Position numbers and translations under genes: made by a program. Shown here piece by piece: positions 1-6,076 of a stretch of DNA of 6,076 nt; position 1 is the stretch's first letter, and each line of letters opens with the position of its first letter. Origin of the DNA: Actinomycetes bacterium (GTDB lineage: Bacteria; Actinomycetota; Actinomycetes; Actinomycetales; Cellulomonadaceae); contig JAEWEI010000152.1 in the NCBI GenBank assembly GCA_023389545.1, positions 1 to 6,076 on the forward strand, written 5' to 3'. The notes under the pieces are model-generated. The model was not told the DNA's origin, did not search any database, and saw only the letters and a list, made by a program, of their open reading frames with translations.

Positions 1-1592
1 CGCGTGCCCAGCCCGGGCACGTCGTCGAGGCGCTCGAGCGCGGCCCCGAACGAGATGCGCTCCCGCTCGGCGAACGCGGCGACCATCGCCTCCGACCTGT
101 CGCCCAGTCCGCGCTTGGGGACGTTGAGGATGCGGCGCACGTTCACGTCGTCATCCAGGTTGGCCAGCGCGCGCAGGTAGGCGACGGCGTCCTTGACCTC
201 CTTGCGCTCGTAGAAGCGCGTGCCGCCGACCACCTTGTAGGGCAGGCCGACGCGGATCAGCACCTCTTCGAGCGCGCGGGACTGCGCGTTCGCGCGGTAG
301 AAGATGGCGACATCGCCGGGGCGCACGCCGTCGGAGTCGCCCAGCCGGTCGATCTCCTCCGCGACGAACCGCGCCTCCTCATGCTCGTTGTCCGCGACGT
401 AGGCGACGATCTGCGCGCCGGCGCCCGAGTCGGTCCACAGCCGCTTGGGCTTGCGGCCGGGGTTGCGCGAGATGACCGCGTTCGCCGCCGAGAGGATGTT
501 CTGCGTGGAGCGGTAGTTCTGCTCGAGCAGGATGGTGCGGGCGTCCGGGTAGTCGGCCTCGAACTCGAGGATGTTGCGGATCGTGGCGCCGCGGAACGCG
601 TAGATGGACTGGTCCGCATCGCCGACCACCGTGAGCTCGCCGCGCAGGTCGGGGCCGCCCTCCGCGGACTCGCGGGCGCCGACGCCCGCCAGCTCGCGCA
701 CCAGCGTGTACTGCGCGTGGTTGGTGTCCTGGTACTCGTCGACCAGCACGTGCCGGAAGCGCCGCCGGTAGTGCTCGGCGACCTGCGGGAACGCCTGCAG
801 CATGTGCACGGTCTGCATGATCAGGTCGTCGAAGTCGAGCGCGTGGGCCTGCCGCAGGCGCGCCTGGTAGCGCGTGTAGACCTGCGCGAGCGTCGAGTCG
901 AAGTCATTCGCGGTGCTCACCGACGCGGCGTACTCGTCGGGGTCCACCAGCTCGTCCTTGAGCGCCGAGATCTTGTGCGCGAGGGCCTTCGGCGGGAACT
1001 TCTTCACGTCCAGGTCGAGCTCGCGCGCCACCATCGTCAGCAGCCGCTGCGAGTCGGCGGAGTCGTAGATCGAGAAGCTCGACCGCAGCCCCAGCGTGGC
1101 GGCCTCGCGGCGCAGGATGCGCACGCACGCCGAGTGGAACGTGGACACCCACATGCGCTGCGCGGACGGCCCGACGATCGCGGCGACCCGCTCGCGCATC
1201 TCGGCGGCGGCCTTGTTCGTGAAGGTGATCGCCAGCACCTCGCCGGGGCGCGCGCGCCCGGTGGCCAGCAGGTGCGCGATCCGGTGCGTGAGCACGCGGG
1301 TCTTGCCCGATCCGGCGCCCGCCACGATCAGCAGCGGGCCGCCGTGGTGCAGCACCGCCTCGCGCTGCTGCGGGTTGAGCCCGACGAGCAGCGCGTCGGC
1401 GTCCACCGAGCGGTGGCCGTGCCGGCCGTCGTCGTGGCCTGCGGGACCGTGCCCGGCGGGCCGGCGCCCGGTGGAGGGCTGGCCTGCGTCGTCGGGCAGG
1501 TCGCCGTCGCGCGGGGGGACGGCGGACGGGAGGCGCGCGAGGTTGGCGGGGCCGAACCCGGGCAGCGGGAGGTTGTCGAAGAGCGAGGTCAT
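1..1592 (-). CDS. pcrA: ATP-dependent DNA helicase PcrA/UvrD (superfamily 1A), partial: C-terminus beyond the window
   Basis: This is a 3'-5' DNA helicase of the UvrD/Rep/PcrA group, which acts in nucleotide excision repair and in clearing recombination intermediates from DNA. The visible 530 residues hold the early helicase motifs in order: Q-motif region GLNPQQREAV (71-80), Walker A GAGSGKT (92-98, Lys97), motif Ia AITFTNKAAAEM (121-132), motif II DEYQDTN (285-291), motif III GDADQSIYAFRGA (324-336) and motif IV LEQNYRST (356-363). A GGTRFYERKEVKD segment near 455-465 is typical of PcrA. Motifs V and VI and the C-terminal tail lie outside the window; the family usually has about 750-850 residues. 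The ATG at 1592-1590 follows a GGGGG run with only 2 nt spacing, so the start is moderately supported; a GTG three codons upstream is possible. Residues 1-66 form a low-complexity Pro/Gly/Asp/His-rich extension ahead of the helicase core. The family call is very secure; choosing PcrA over a UvrD paralogue is inference. Confidence 0.95.
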   Translation of the reverse strand, partial: MTSLFDNLPLPGFGPANLARLPSAVPPRDGDLPDDAGQPSTGRRPAGHGPAGHDDGRHGHRSVDADALLVGLNPQQREAVLHHGGPLLIVAGAGSGKTRVLTHRIAHLLATGRARPGEVLAITFTNKAAAEMRERVAAIVGPSAQRMWVSTFHSACVRILRREAATLGLRSSFSIYDSADSQRLLTMVARELDLDVKKFPPKALAHKISALKDELVDPDEYAASVSTANDFDSTLAQVYTRYQARLRQAHALDFDDLIMQTVHMLQAFPQVAEHYRRRFRHVLVDEYQDTNHAQYTLVRELAGVGARESAEGGPDLRGELTVVGDADQSIYAFRGATIRNILEFEADYPDARTILLEQNYRSTQNILSAANAVISRNPGRKPKRLWTDSGAGAQIVAYVADNEHEEARFVAEEIDRLGDSDGVRPGDVAIFYRANAQSRALEEVLIRVGLPYKVVGGTRFYERKEVKDAVAYLRALANLDDDVNVRRILNVPKRGLGDRSEAMVAAFAERERISFGAALERLDDVPGLGT

Positions 1593-1664
1593 GTCCCCCA
1601 CAGCGTAGGCGCGCCCGCTGACACCCGGGGCACAACCGGCCCGCGCGCCCAGGAGGCCCGCAGG
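1593..1664. other. 72-nt gap between the chemoreceptor stop and the pcrA start
   Basis: This short gap must hold any promoter specific to pcrA, since both flanking genes read leftward. It contains a 7-bp inverted repeat, GGCGCGC at 1608-1614 and GCGCGCC at 1643-1649, separated by 28 nt, with no following T-run on the minus strand. With such GC-rich DNA the repeat may be chance. I could not recognise a -10/-35 pair. Read-through from the chemoreceptor gene into pcrA is therefore possible. Confidence 0.4.
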
Positions 1665-3245
1665 TCAGCCGCGCAGGTCGAGCACCGACTGCTGCAGGCG
1701 CTGCGACGTCGACACCAGGTCGTGCGCGGCGGCGCGGATACCGTCGAGCTCCTGGGTGGTGCGCTGGGTCGCGCGCTCCACCTCGCCGAGCGTGGTGGCG
1801 ATGCCGCGCCCGCCGTCGGCGACCTCGGCGACGGCCTTGGCCATCTCCGCAGTGGTGGCCGTCTGCTCCTCGACGGCGCCGGCCAGGCTGCCCTGGTAGT
1901 CGTCGATCTTGCCGATGATCGCGGAGATCTGCCCGATCTCCCCCGCGGCCCGCGTCACCGCCCCCTGGATCGCCTCGACGCGGGTGGAGATGTCGCCGGT
2001 GGCGCGCGCCGTCTCCTGCGCGAGCTCCTTGACCTCGCCCGCGACGACAGCGAAGCCCTTGCCCGCCTCTCCGGCACGCGCCGCCTCGATGGTCGCGTTG
2101 AGCGCCAGCAGGTTCGTCTGCTCGGCGATCGCGGAGATCAGCTTCACCACGCTGCCGATCTGCGCGGACGAGTCGCCCAGCTCGCCGACGGTGCGGTCGG
2201 TGCGCTGGGCGAGGTCCACAGCCTCGGCGGCGATCTGCGCGACGGAGTGGGTGGTGCGGGCGATCTCCCCGATGGACGCGCCCATCTCATGCGTGCCCGA
2301 GGCGACGGTGTCGATGCCCTCGCTGACCTCGTACGCCGCCGAGGCCACCTCGCCGGTGAGCCGCGCCGAGTCGTCGGCCACGCGCGCGATGTCGTCGCTC
2401 GCGGAGACGAGCCTGCGCGCCGCCGCGTCGACGTCCTGCGCGGCGGCGCCGACCTGCTCGGACACCGAGGCGGTGCGGTCGAGGGTGGCGTTCAGCGCGA
2501 GGGCGAGCTTGTCGAGCTCGGTGGCGCCGCGGCCCGTGTCGAGGCGGGTGGACAGGTCCCCGCTGGCCAGCGCGGCGCCCGCCTGCTCGATGGGCCGCAC
2601 GATGCTGCGGGCGATCGCGATGCTCAGCCCCACCACGAGCGCGATGGCGACGGCGCTGCCGATCAACAGGTCGCGCACTCCGCCGATCGCGGCGGCGCGC
2701 ACGTCGTCGACGTAGATGCCGGAGCCGATCACCCAGCCCCAGGGCTCGTAGCCGGTGACGTAGGAGATCTTGGGCTGCGGCTCGTCCTCGCCCGGCTTGG
2801 GCCACTGGTACTCCACGAAGCCCGCGCCCTCGGCCGTCACGACGTTGACGAACTCCACGAACAGCAGCGTCCCGTCGGGGTCGGCGTAGTCGCTGAGGTC
2901 CGTGCCGTCGAGCTCGGGCTTGGCGGGGTGCATGATCATCGACGGCCGCATGTCGTTGACCCAGAAGTACTCCTCGCCGGAGTACCGCAGCCCCTTCACG
3001 GCCTCGATGGCCGCCGTCTGCGCCTCGGCCCTGGTCAGCTCGCCGCTGGCCTCGCGCCTGCCGTAGCTCTCGACGACGCCCACGGCCGTCTGCACCACGG
3101 CTCGGGTGGTGACCTGCCGCTCGGCGAGGAGGTCGCCCTCGAGCTGGACGCCCGAGAGGACGGCCACGGACACGAGCCCGAGCGTGGCGACGCCGACCAG
3201 CACGAACAGGCGGGTGCGGATGGCGAGGGCGACGAGACGACGCAT
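1665..3245 (-). CDS. Methyl-accepting chemotaxis protein with a single-Cache (sCache_2-type) sensor domain
   Basis: This is a transmembrane chemoreceptor of 526 residues that should bind a small ligand outside the cell and control the CheA kinase inside it. Visible in order: a short basic N-terminus, TM1 (about 11-33), an extracellular sensor (about 35-190) with the sCache_2-like segments EEYFWVND (91-98), [12 protein letters not shown] (103-114) and [16 protein letters not shown] (167-182), TM2 (about 192-212), HAMP (about 213-265, with RPIEQ and ASGDLSTR), then a long coiled-coil signalling domain. Its hairpin tip runs from [16 protein letters not shown] (375-390) through [15 protein letters not shown] (395-409), the CheA/CheW contact region. 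No C-terminal CheR-binding pentapeptide is seen. I chose the ATG at 3245 because GGAG lies 5 nt upstream and TM1 follows at once; an upstream start at 3365 would add 40 hydrophilic residues and place the candidate promoter inside the gene. No other che or fli gene is nearby, so it is an orphan receptor. The ligand cannot be read from the sequence. Confidence 0.95.
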   Translation of the reverse strand: MRRLVALAIRTRLFVLVGVATLGLVSVAVLSGVQLEGDLLAERQVTTRAVVQTAVGVVESYGRREASGELTRAEAQTAAIEAVKGLRYSGEEYFWVNDMRPSMIMHPAKPELDGTDLSDYADPDGTLLFVEFVNVVTAEGAGFVEYQWPKPGEDEPQPKISYVTGYEPWGWVIGSGIYVDDVRAAAIGGVRDLLIGSAVAIALVVGLSIAIARSIVRPIEQAGAALASGDLSTRLDTGRGATELDKLALALNATLDRTASVSEQVGAAAQDVDAAARRLVSASDDIARVADDSARLTGEVASAAYEVSEGIDTVASGTHEMGASIGEIARTTHSVAQIAAEAVDLAQRTDRTVGELGDSSAQIGSVVKLISAIAEQTNLLALNATIEAARAGEAGKGFAVVAGEVKELAQETARATGDISTRVEAIQGAVTRAAGEIGQISAIIGKIDDYQGSLAGAVEEQTATTAEMAKAVAEVADGGRGIATTLGEVERATQRTTQELDGIRAAAHDLVSTSQRLQQSVLDLRG

Positions 3246-3250
3246 GGTGG

Positions 3251-3254
3251 CTCC
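3251..3254 (-). promoter_or_regulatory. Ribosome binding site deciding the chemoreceptor start
   Basis: On the minus strand GGAG stands 5 nt before the ATG at 3245-3243. This is the best Shine-Dalgarno match near any candidate start of the long frame, and it is the main reason for preferring the 526-residue protein over the 566-residue version. Confidence 0.65.
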
Positions 3255-3287
3255 GGTCGACGGGTGGCGTGACTTCTCAGCCGTTTC

Positions 3288-3313
3288 ATCGACTCGGGGT
3301 GCCTCGTGATGAG
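3288..3313 (-). promoter_or_regulatory. Candidate FliA (sigma-28)-type promoter of the chemoreceptor gene
   Basis: Read on the minus strand, CTCA (3313-3310) is followed after 16 nt by GTCGAT (3293-3288). From memory, the FliA-dependent consensus described for the actinobacterium Actinoplanes missouriensis is CTCA, 15-17 nt, GCCGAA. The -35 part and the spacing fit fully; the -10 part matches at 4 of 6 bases. The distance from the -10 box to the ATG is 42 nt, giving a short leader of about 35 nt. Sigma-28 control of a chemoreceptor is what biology would predict. With such short boxes a chance match is quite possible. Confidence 0.4.
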
Positions 3314-3322
3314 GCGCCGGCG

Positions 3323-3356
3323 CCCAGCGTTCATCCCATCGGGGCACGCCGCTGGG
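3323..3356 (-). terminator. Candidate terminator hairpin after the DUF456 gene
   Basis: CCCAGCG (3323-3329) and CGCTGGG (3350-3356) form a perfect 7-bp stem around a 20-nt loop, and the loop holds a further small CCC/GGG stem. It begins 33 nt past the DUF456 stop codon and ends just before the candidate FliA promoter, the right place to separate the two transcripts. There is no T-run; actinobacterial terminators often lack one, which also makes the call uncertain. Confidence 0.35.
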
Positions 3357-3389
3357 TCTGCGCACGCCACGGGCGGCGCAACGCGGGCC

Positions 3390-3869
3390 CTAGGTCATGG
3401 CGACGGCGGCGCCCCACGCGGCGGTGGCGGTCAGCGCCCCCGCCAGTTCCACGACGATGGTGATGCCGGTGGCGCGCACCGCCGCCCAGGTGGCGGCCCA
3501 GGCGGTGGCATGGTCGCGGTCGCGCACCCGCTGGGCGGCGTAGACACCGCCGACGAAGCCGAGCGGCAGGCCGACGACGGGGACCACGAAGAAACCGATC
3601 ACCCCGGCGATGCCGCCCCACACCAGCGTGGAGCCCGGAACGCCCGCCCGCGCCAGCCCACGGCCCGCGAGCACGTACTTCCCGACAGCGGCGACGGCGA
3701 TGGCGACCAGGGCCACCCCGAAGGCCGCCCATGCCACCGCGCCGCCGGTGAGCGCCGCCCAGACCCCGATGGCGGCGAGCACGAGCAGGCTGCCGGGCAG
3801 CACCTGCACGACGACGCCCACCAGGCCGAGGGCGATGACGAGCGCGGCGACCAGGTCGCCCGGGCTCAT
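3390..3869 (-). CDS. DUF456-family integral membrane protein
   Basis: This 159-residue, strongly hydrophobic protein has about four to five membrane segments (roughly 5-23, 25-43, 47-66, 84-111 and 130-155). The pattern VLPGSLLVLAAIG (23-35), followed by GRGLARAGVPGSTLVWGG (69-86) and a glycine-rich VVGLPLGFVGGVYAA stretch (98-112), resembles the DUF456 family of uncharacterised bacterial membrane proteins. The function is unknown; the small-residue helix pattern suggests tight helix packing but shows no catalytic motif. The polar loop RVRDRDH (114-120) is the only strongly charged segment. The ATG at 3869 has only a weak upstream GGGG at suitable spacing. The gene starts 28 nt after the stop of another small membrane protein, so the two probably share a transcript and may work together. 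The family assignment is from recalled pattern, not from a search. Confidence 0.85.
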   Translation of the reverse strand: MSPGDLVAALVIALGLVGVVVQVLPGSLLVLAAIGVWAALTGGAVAWAAFGVALVAIAVAAVGKYVLAGRGLARAGVPGSTLVWGGIAGVIGFFVVPVVGLPLGFVGGVYAAQRVRDRDHATAWAATWAAVRATGITIVVELAGALTATAAWGAAVAMT

Positions 3870-3897
3870 CGACCCGCCCCCGGCCCGGTGGCAGGCG

Positions 3898-4248
3898 TCA
3901 CCGCCAGAGCACCGCGATCGCGACGTTGACGACCACGAGGCCGGCGACGGCGCCCACGAAGCCGCGCGTGACCTTGGCGGGCTTCTTCACGCCGTAGACG
4001 ACCACACCGGTGGCGATGGCGGCGATGAGCAGCTTGACGCCGACCTTCATGTTGTTGATGTGCTCGGGTCCGGCGACGCCGGACTCGGCGAGGCCGACCA
4101 TGAGGATGCCGGTGACGAGCGCCGTGAGGATGCCGTGCAGAGCCCCGGCGGGCAGCGTCGCCTTCTTGAGCCCGGCGAGGGCGCCACCGAAGACGATGGC
4201 CCAGCCGAGCAGGTGCAGGACGAGGAGGAGGTTGTAGAGGACGGTCAT
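3898..4248 (-). CDS. Small four-helix integral membrane protein, function unknown
   Basis: I do not recognise a named family for this 116-residue protein. Four hydrophobic segments are visible, at about 5-25, 36-54, 68-87 and 95-113, joined by short loops. Lysines cluster at 28-29 (GLKKA) and 88-89 (GVKKPAK), as expected for cytoplasmic loops under the positive-inside rule, which puts both termini outside. His12 in LLVLHLLGW and His38 in GALHGI lie in or next to the first two helices; paired histidines of this kind occur in heme- or metal-handling membrane proteins such as CopD-like families, but that is only a loose resemblance. The longest loop, ESGVAGPEHINNMKVG (55-70), carries the most polar residues. 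The ATG at 4248 has a poor Shine-Dalgarno match (AGG 9 nt upstream). The DUF456 gene follows closely, suggesting an operon. Confidence 0.8.
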   Translation of the reverse strand: MTVLYNLLLVLHLLGWAIVFGGALAGLKKATLPAGALHGILTALVTGILMVGLAESGVAGPEHINNMKVGVKLLIAAIATGVVVYGVKKPAKVTRGFVGAVAGLVVVNVAIAVLWR

Positions 4249-4270
4249 GACGGCCAGCCTAGGGATGCGC

Positions 4271-4287
4271 GGGCCGTGGCACGGCCC
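4271..4287 (-). terminator. Strong GC hairpin, candidate terminator of the two-component operon
   Basis: GGGCCGT (4271-4277) and ACGGCCC (4281-4287) pair perfectly around a 3-nt loop. The hairpin lies 87 nt past the response-regulator stop and 22 nt before the ATG of the four-helix membrane protein. It could end the upstream transcript without a T-run, or sit in the leader of the next gene and affect its translation. The sequence cannot decide between these. Confidence 0.35.
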
Positions 4288-4311
4288 GTCTGCGCCGCCT
4301 GCGGGGTGATC

Positions 4312-4333
4312 TTCCCAACACTAGTGTCGGGAA
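4312..4333. promoter_or_regulatory. 22-bp near-perfect palindrome, candidate operator
   Basis: TTCCC (4312-4316) and GGGAA (4329-4333) flank a perfect 10-bp core ACACTAGTGT (4318-4327). Only the A4317/C4328 pair breaks the symmetry, so 10 of 11 base pairs match. It is more AT-rich than its surroundings and is centred about 75 nt before the ATG of the four-helix membrane protein. This suits a binding site for a dimeric regulator; the neighbouring NarL-type regulator is an obvious but unproven candidate. As RNA it could also fold into a hairpin downstream of the regulator gene. Confidence 0.4.
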
Positions 4334-4374
4334 CTGCGCGGCGGGGTCGCGCGTTCACGCCCGCCCGCCCCGCG

Positions 4375-5031
4375 TCAGAGCAGCCGACGCGCAGCAGCCC
4401 ACCGCGTGAGCTCATGGCGACTGGAGAGCTGGAGCTTGCGCAGCACCGCGGAGACGTGCGTCTCCACCGTCTTGATGGAGATGAACAACTCCCCCGCCAC
4501 CTCGCGGTACGAGTAGCCGCGCGCGATCAGTCGCATCACCTCGCGCTCCCGGGCCGAGAGCCGGTCCATCTCGTCGTCCGCGATCGCGACGTCCCCCGCG
4601 GCCGTGCCGAACGAGTCCAGCACGAAGCCCGCCAGGCGCGGGGAGAACACCGCGTCGCCGCCCGCCACCCGCCGCACCGCGTCGGACAGGTCGGGGCCGG
4701 AGATCGCCTTGGTGACGTACCCGCGGGCGCCCGCGCGGATGACCGCGACCACGTCCTCCGCGGCGTCGGAGACCGACAGCGCGAGGAACCGCGTGCCGCC
4801 CAGCAGGTCCATGCACGTGCGGATCACCTCCGCGCCGCCACCGCCGTCACCGCCCGGCAGGTGCACGTCCAGCAGCACCACCGGCGGGCGCAGCTCGCGG
4901 ACCACCCGCACCGCCTCGTCCACCGAGGCCGCCTCGCCGACCACGTTGACGCTGCCGTCCAACGACGCCCGCACGCCCGTGCGGAACATCAGATGGTCGT
5001 CGACCAGCACCACGTCGACAGGTCCGCTCAT
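4375..5031 (-). CDS. NarL/LuxR-family two-component response regulator
   Basis: This 218-residue cytoplasmic regulator should be phosphorylated by the kinase encoded just upstream and then bind DNA as a dimer. The receiver domain (about 5-122) has the acidic pair Asp11-Asp12, the phosphoacceptor Asp55 in VVLLDVHLPGG, the switch Ser86 in LALSVSD and the conserved Lys108 in YVTKAI. The LuxR-type helix-turn-helix (about 157-212) shows LSAREREVMRLIARGYS and then ISIKTVETHVSAVLRKL, with recognition-helix residues around 185-199. The loop after Asp55 carries a glycine run, GGDGGGGAE (60-68), longer than usual. I chose the ATG at 5031 because AGAGAGG lies 7 nt upstream and the receiver fold begins at once; an earlier start at 5085 would overlap the kinase gene and add 18 basic residues. 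Only 2 nt separate it from the kinase stop, indicating translational coupling. Its targets are unknown; the nearby palindrome is a possible one. Confidence 0.95.
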   Translation of the reverse strand: MSGPVDVVLVDDHLMFRTGVRASLDGSVNVVGEAASVDEAVRVVRELRPPVVLLDVHLPGGDGGGGAEVIRTCMDLLGGTRFLALSVSDAAEDVVAVIRAGARGYVTKAISGPDLSDAVRRVAGGDAVFSPRLAGFVLDSFGTAAGDVAIADDEMDRLSAREREVMRLIARGYSYREVAGELFISIKTVETHVSAVLRKLQLSSRHELTRWAAARRLL

Positions 5032-5033
5032 CG

Positions 5034-6076
5034 TCACGCCTCTCTCTGCGGCTTCGCCGCCGCGTCGCCGAGCACGGGCACGCACAGGTGCACCTCCGTG
5101 CCACGACCCTCCTTGGACTGCACACTCGCCGAGCCGCCCCGGCGCCGCACCCGGCCCATGATCGACTCCCGGACGCCGAACCTGTCGGACGGGATCGCGT
5201 CGACGTCGAAACCGTCGCCGCGATCGCGCACGAACACCTCGACCGTCTCCTCGCCGACCTCCAGGTAGAGGGAGACGGGCGGGCGGCCGTGCACCACCGC
5301 GTTGACCAGCGCCTCGCGTGTGGCCTGCAGCAGCGCCTCAGTCTGCGCGTCCGGGACGCGGTCCCCCACCACCACCGTGTCCACAGCGACGGCCTCGCCG
5401 CCCGGCCCCGATCGGGAGTCCTCCACCTCGGCGACGATCGCCCGCAGGGCCGCGGCCACCGAGGTCCCCGGCGCCGGGCGGTCGTCGTACAGCCACTCGC
5501 GCAGCTCGCGCTCCTGGGCGCGCGCCATCCGCGCGACCTCGGCGGGGTCATCCGCCGCCCGCGCCCGGATCAGCGCGAGGGTCTGCAGCACGGAGTCGTG
5601 CAGGTGCGCGGCGATGTCGGCGCGCTCGGACTCGCGGGCCCGCGCGGCACGCTCGTCGCCGAGCTCGCGCACCAGCCGAAGCCACCACGGCGCCAGCACC
5701 AGGGCCACGCCCGCGAGCACCGCCACGGCGGCGATCGTCACCTGCAGCAGGGCAGCCGGGTCGGTGTCTTGCGCGACCAGCAGCAGCACCCCCACCCCGG
5801 CCAGCACCAGCCCGCCGACCAGCCGCAACACGCTCACCGGCGTGCGGCCACCCGTCCGCGAGCGCACCCGCCCGCGTTGCACCGCGTCGAGCTGGCTCCA
5901 GCCGAGCGTGATCCCGGCCAGCAGCAGGACGAGCGGCAGCACCCAGGACGTGTCGATCGTGGCGCCGGTGCGCACCGCCACCAGCACCGCGGCGCCCGCG
6001 AGCAGCACCGCCGCGGTGGCGATGTCCGTCACCGGCAGCCGGCGCAGCCGCTCGGCGCCCACGCCCTGCACGCGGG
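5034..6076 (-). CDS. Membrane sensor histidine kinase of the actinobacterial PspC-linked type, partial: N-terminus beyond the window
   Basis: This kinase should autophosphorylate on a histidine and pass the phosphate to the regulator downstream. Numbering from the GTG at 6071, four membrane helices are visible (about 17-34, 43-58, 79-100, 108-128), then a dimerisation helix with ERADIAAHLHDSVLQTLALI (149-168), in which His158 of LHD is the likely phosphoacceptor, as in HisKA_3 kinases. The ATPase domain shows the N-box REALVNAVVHG (252-262, Asn257), the G1 box DRGDGF (283-288), FGVRESIMGRVRRRGG (298-313) and the G2 box GRGTEVHL (322-329). This matches actinobacterial kinases that usually carry an N-terminal PspC domain, tied to envelope stress; that domain would lie outside the window, so its presence is inference. 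The frame is open to the edge and no ribosome site can be seen before the GTG, so I treat the gene as 5'-partial. It overlaps no neighbour and ends 2 nt before the regulator. Confidence 0.93.
   Translation of the reverse strand, partial: RVQGVGAERLRRLPVTDIATAAVLLAGAAVLVAVRTGATIDTSWVLPLVLLLAGITLGWSQLDAVQRGRVRSRTGGRTPVSVLRLVGGLVLAGVGVLLLVAQDTDPAALLQVTIAAVAVLAGVALVLAPWWLRLVRELGDERAARARESERADIAAHLHDSVLQTLALIRARAADDPAEVARMARAQERELREWLYDDRPAPGTSVAAALRAIVAEVEDSRSGPGGEAVAVDTVVVGDRVPDAQTEALLQATREALVNAVVHGRPPVSLYLEVGEETVEVFVRDRGDGFDVDAIPSDRFGVRESIMGRVRRRGGSASVQSKEGRGTEVHLCVPVLGDAAAKPQREA

Larger units (their letters stand above)
4249..4374. other. 126-nt gap with two inverted repeats between the regulator gene and the membrane-protein pair
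   Basis: Both flanking genes read leftward, so this gap should hold the end of the two-component transcript and probably a promoter for the membrane-protein pair. It contains the 22-bp palindrome at 4312-4333 and the hairpin at 4271-4287, listed separately. I found no convincing -35/-10 pair, although the core of the palindrome contains TAGTGT on the minus strand, which fits a TANNNT-type -10. No small gene is supported here. Confidence 0.5.

Noticed and set aside
1608..1649. A 7-bp inverted repeat between the chemoreceptor and pcrA as a terminator
   Set aside because: The arms are pure G/C, the loop is 28 nt and there is no T-run, so chance is a sufficient explanation; it is only mentioned within the gap entry.
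381..3272. A 963-codon open frame on the plus strand opposite pcrA and the chemoreceptor
   Set aside because: Long antisense frames are common in very GC-rich genomes. The translation is a repetitive Arg/Gly/Val/Leu/Asp/His mix without domains, and it runs opposite two clearly real genes.
3313..3324. GGCGCC repeated in tandem upstream of the chemoreceptor
   Set aside because: Short GGCGCC palindromes are frequent in DNA of this composition, and no further copies or spacing pattern suggest a repeat family or operator.
3246..3365. An upstream start at 3365 giving the chemoreceptor 40 more residues
   Set aside because: The extension is hydrophilic and precedes TM1 without purpose, the good GGAG site belongs to the ATG at 3245, and the candidate promoter would fall inside the gene.
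5032..5085. An upstream start at 5085 for the response regulator
   Set aside because: It would overlap the end of the kinase gene in another frame and add 18 basic residues not part of the receiver fold; the ATG at 5031 has a suitable ribosome site.
3610..5268. A 552-codon open frame on the plus strand opposite four genes
   Set aside because: It has the composition of a GC-rich shadow frame and shows no recognisable domain, while the minus strand carries convincing proteins over the same stretch.
6069..6071. The GTG at 6071 as the true start of the histidine kinase
   Set aside because: The frame stays open to the window edge, only 5 nt upstream are visible, and related kinases usually have further N-terminal sequence, so the gene is better treated as partial.

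Overview
The window looks like chromosomal DNA from a very GC-rich actinobacterium. Third codon positions are almost all G or C, and every gene family seen here is common in that phylum. A chemoreceptor with a possible FliA-type promoter suggests a motile, flagellated lineage, perhaps a Cellulomonas-like member of the Micrococcales. That lineage call is inference from general resemblance; no search was run. All six supported genes are on the minus strand, so in transcription order the window reads from its right end to its left end.

Region by region in transcription order: (1) 6076-5034, most of a membrane-bound sensor histidine kinase, cut by the window edge at its N-terminus. (2) 5031-4375, its NarL/LuxR-type response regulator, starting 2 nt after the kinase stop codon. 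(3) 4374-4249, a 126-nt gap holding a near-perfect 22-bp palindrome and a strong GC hairpin. (4) 4248-3898, a small four-helix membrane protein of unknown function. (5) 3869-3390, a DUF456-type membrane protein 28 nt further on, probably in the same operon. (6) 3389-3246, a gap with a candidate terminator hairpin followed by a candidate FliA (sigma-28) promoter. (7) 3245-1665, a methyl-accepting chemotaxis protein with a single Cache sensor domain. (8) 1592-1, the first 530 residues of the UvrD/PcrA DNA helicase, cut by the window edge at its C-terminus.

These are at least three functional units side by side: a two-component system that probably senses envelope state, a pair of small membrane proteins, and an orphan chemoreceptor, next to a housekeeping repair helicase. 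No mobile elements, tRNA or rRNA genes, CRISPR arrays or signs of recent transfer were seen. The window is mostly ordinary core genome. The points most worth a second look are the regulatory sequences in the two larger gaps. I did not find an evidently new biological system here.
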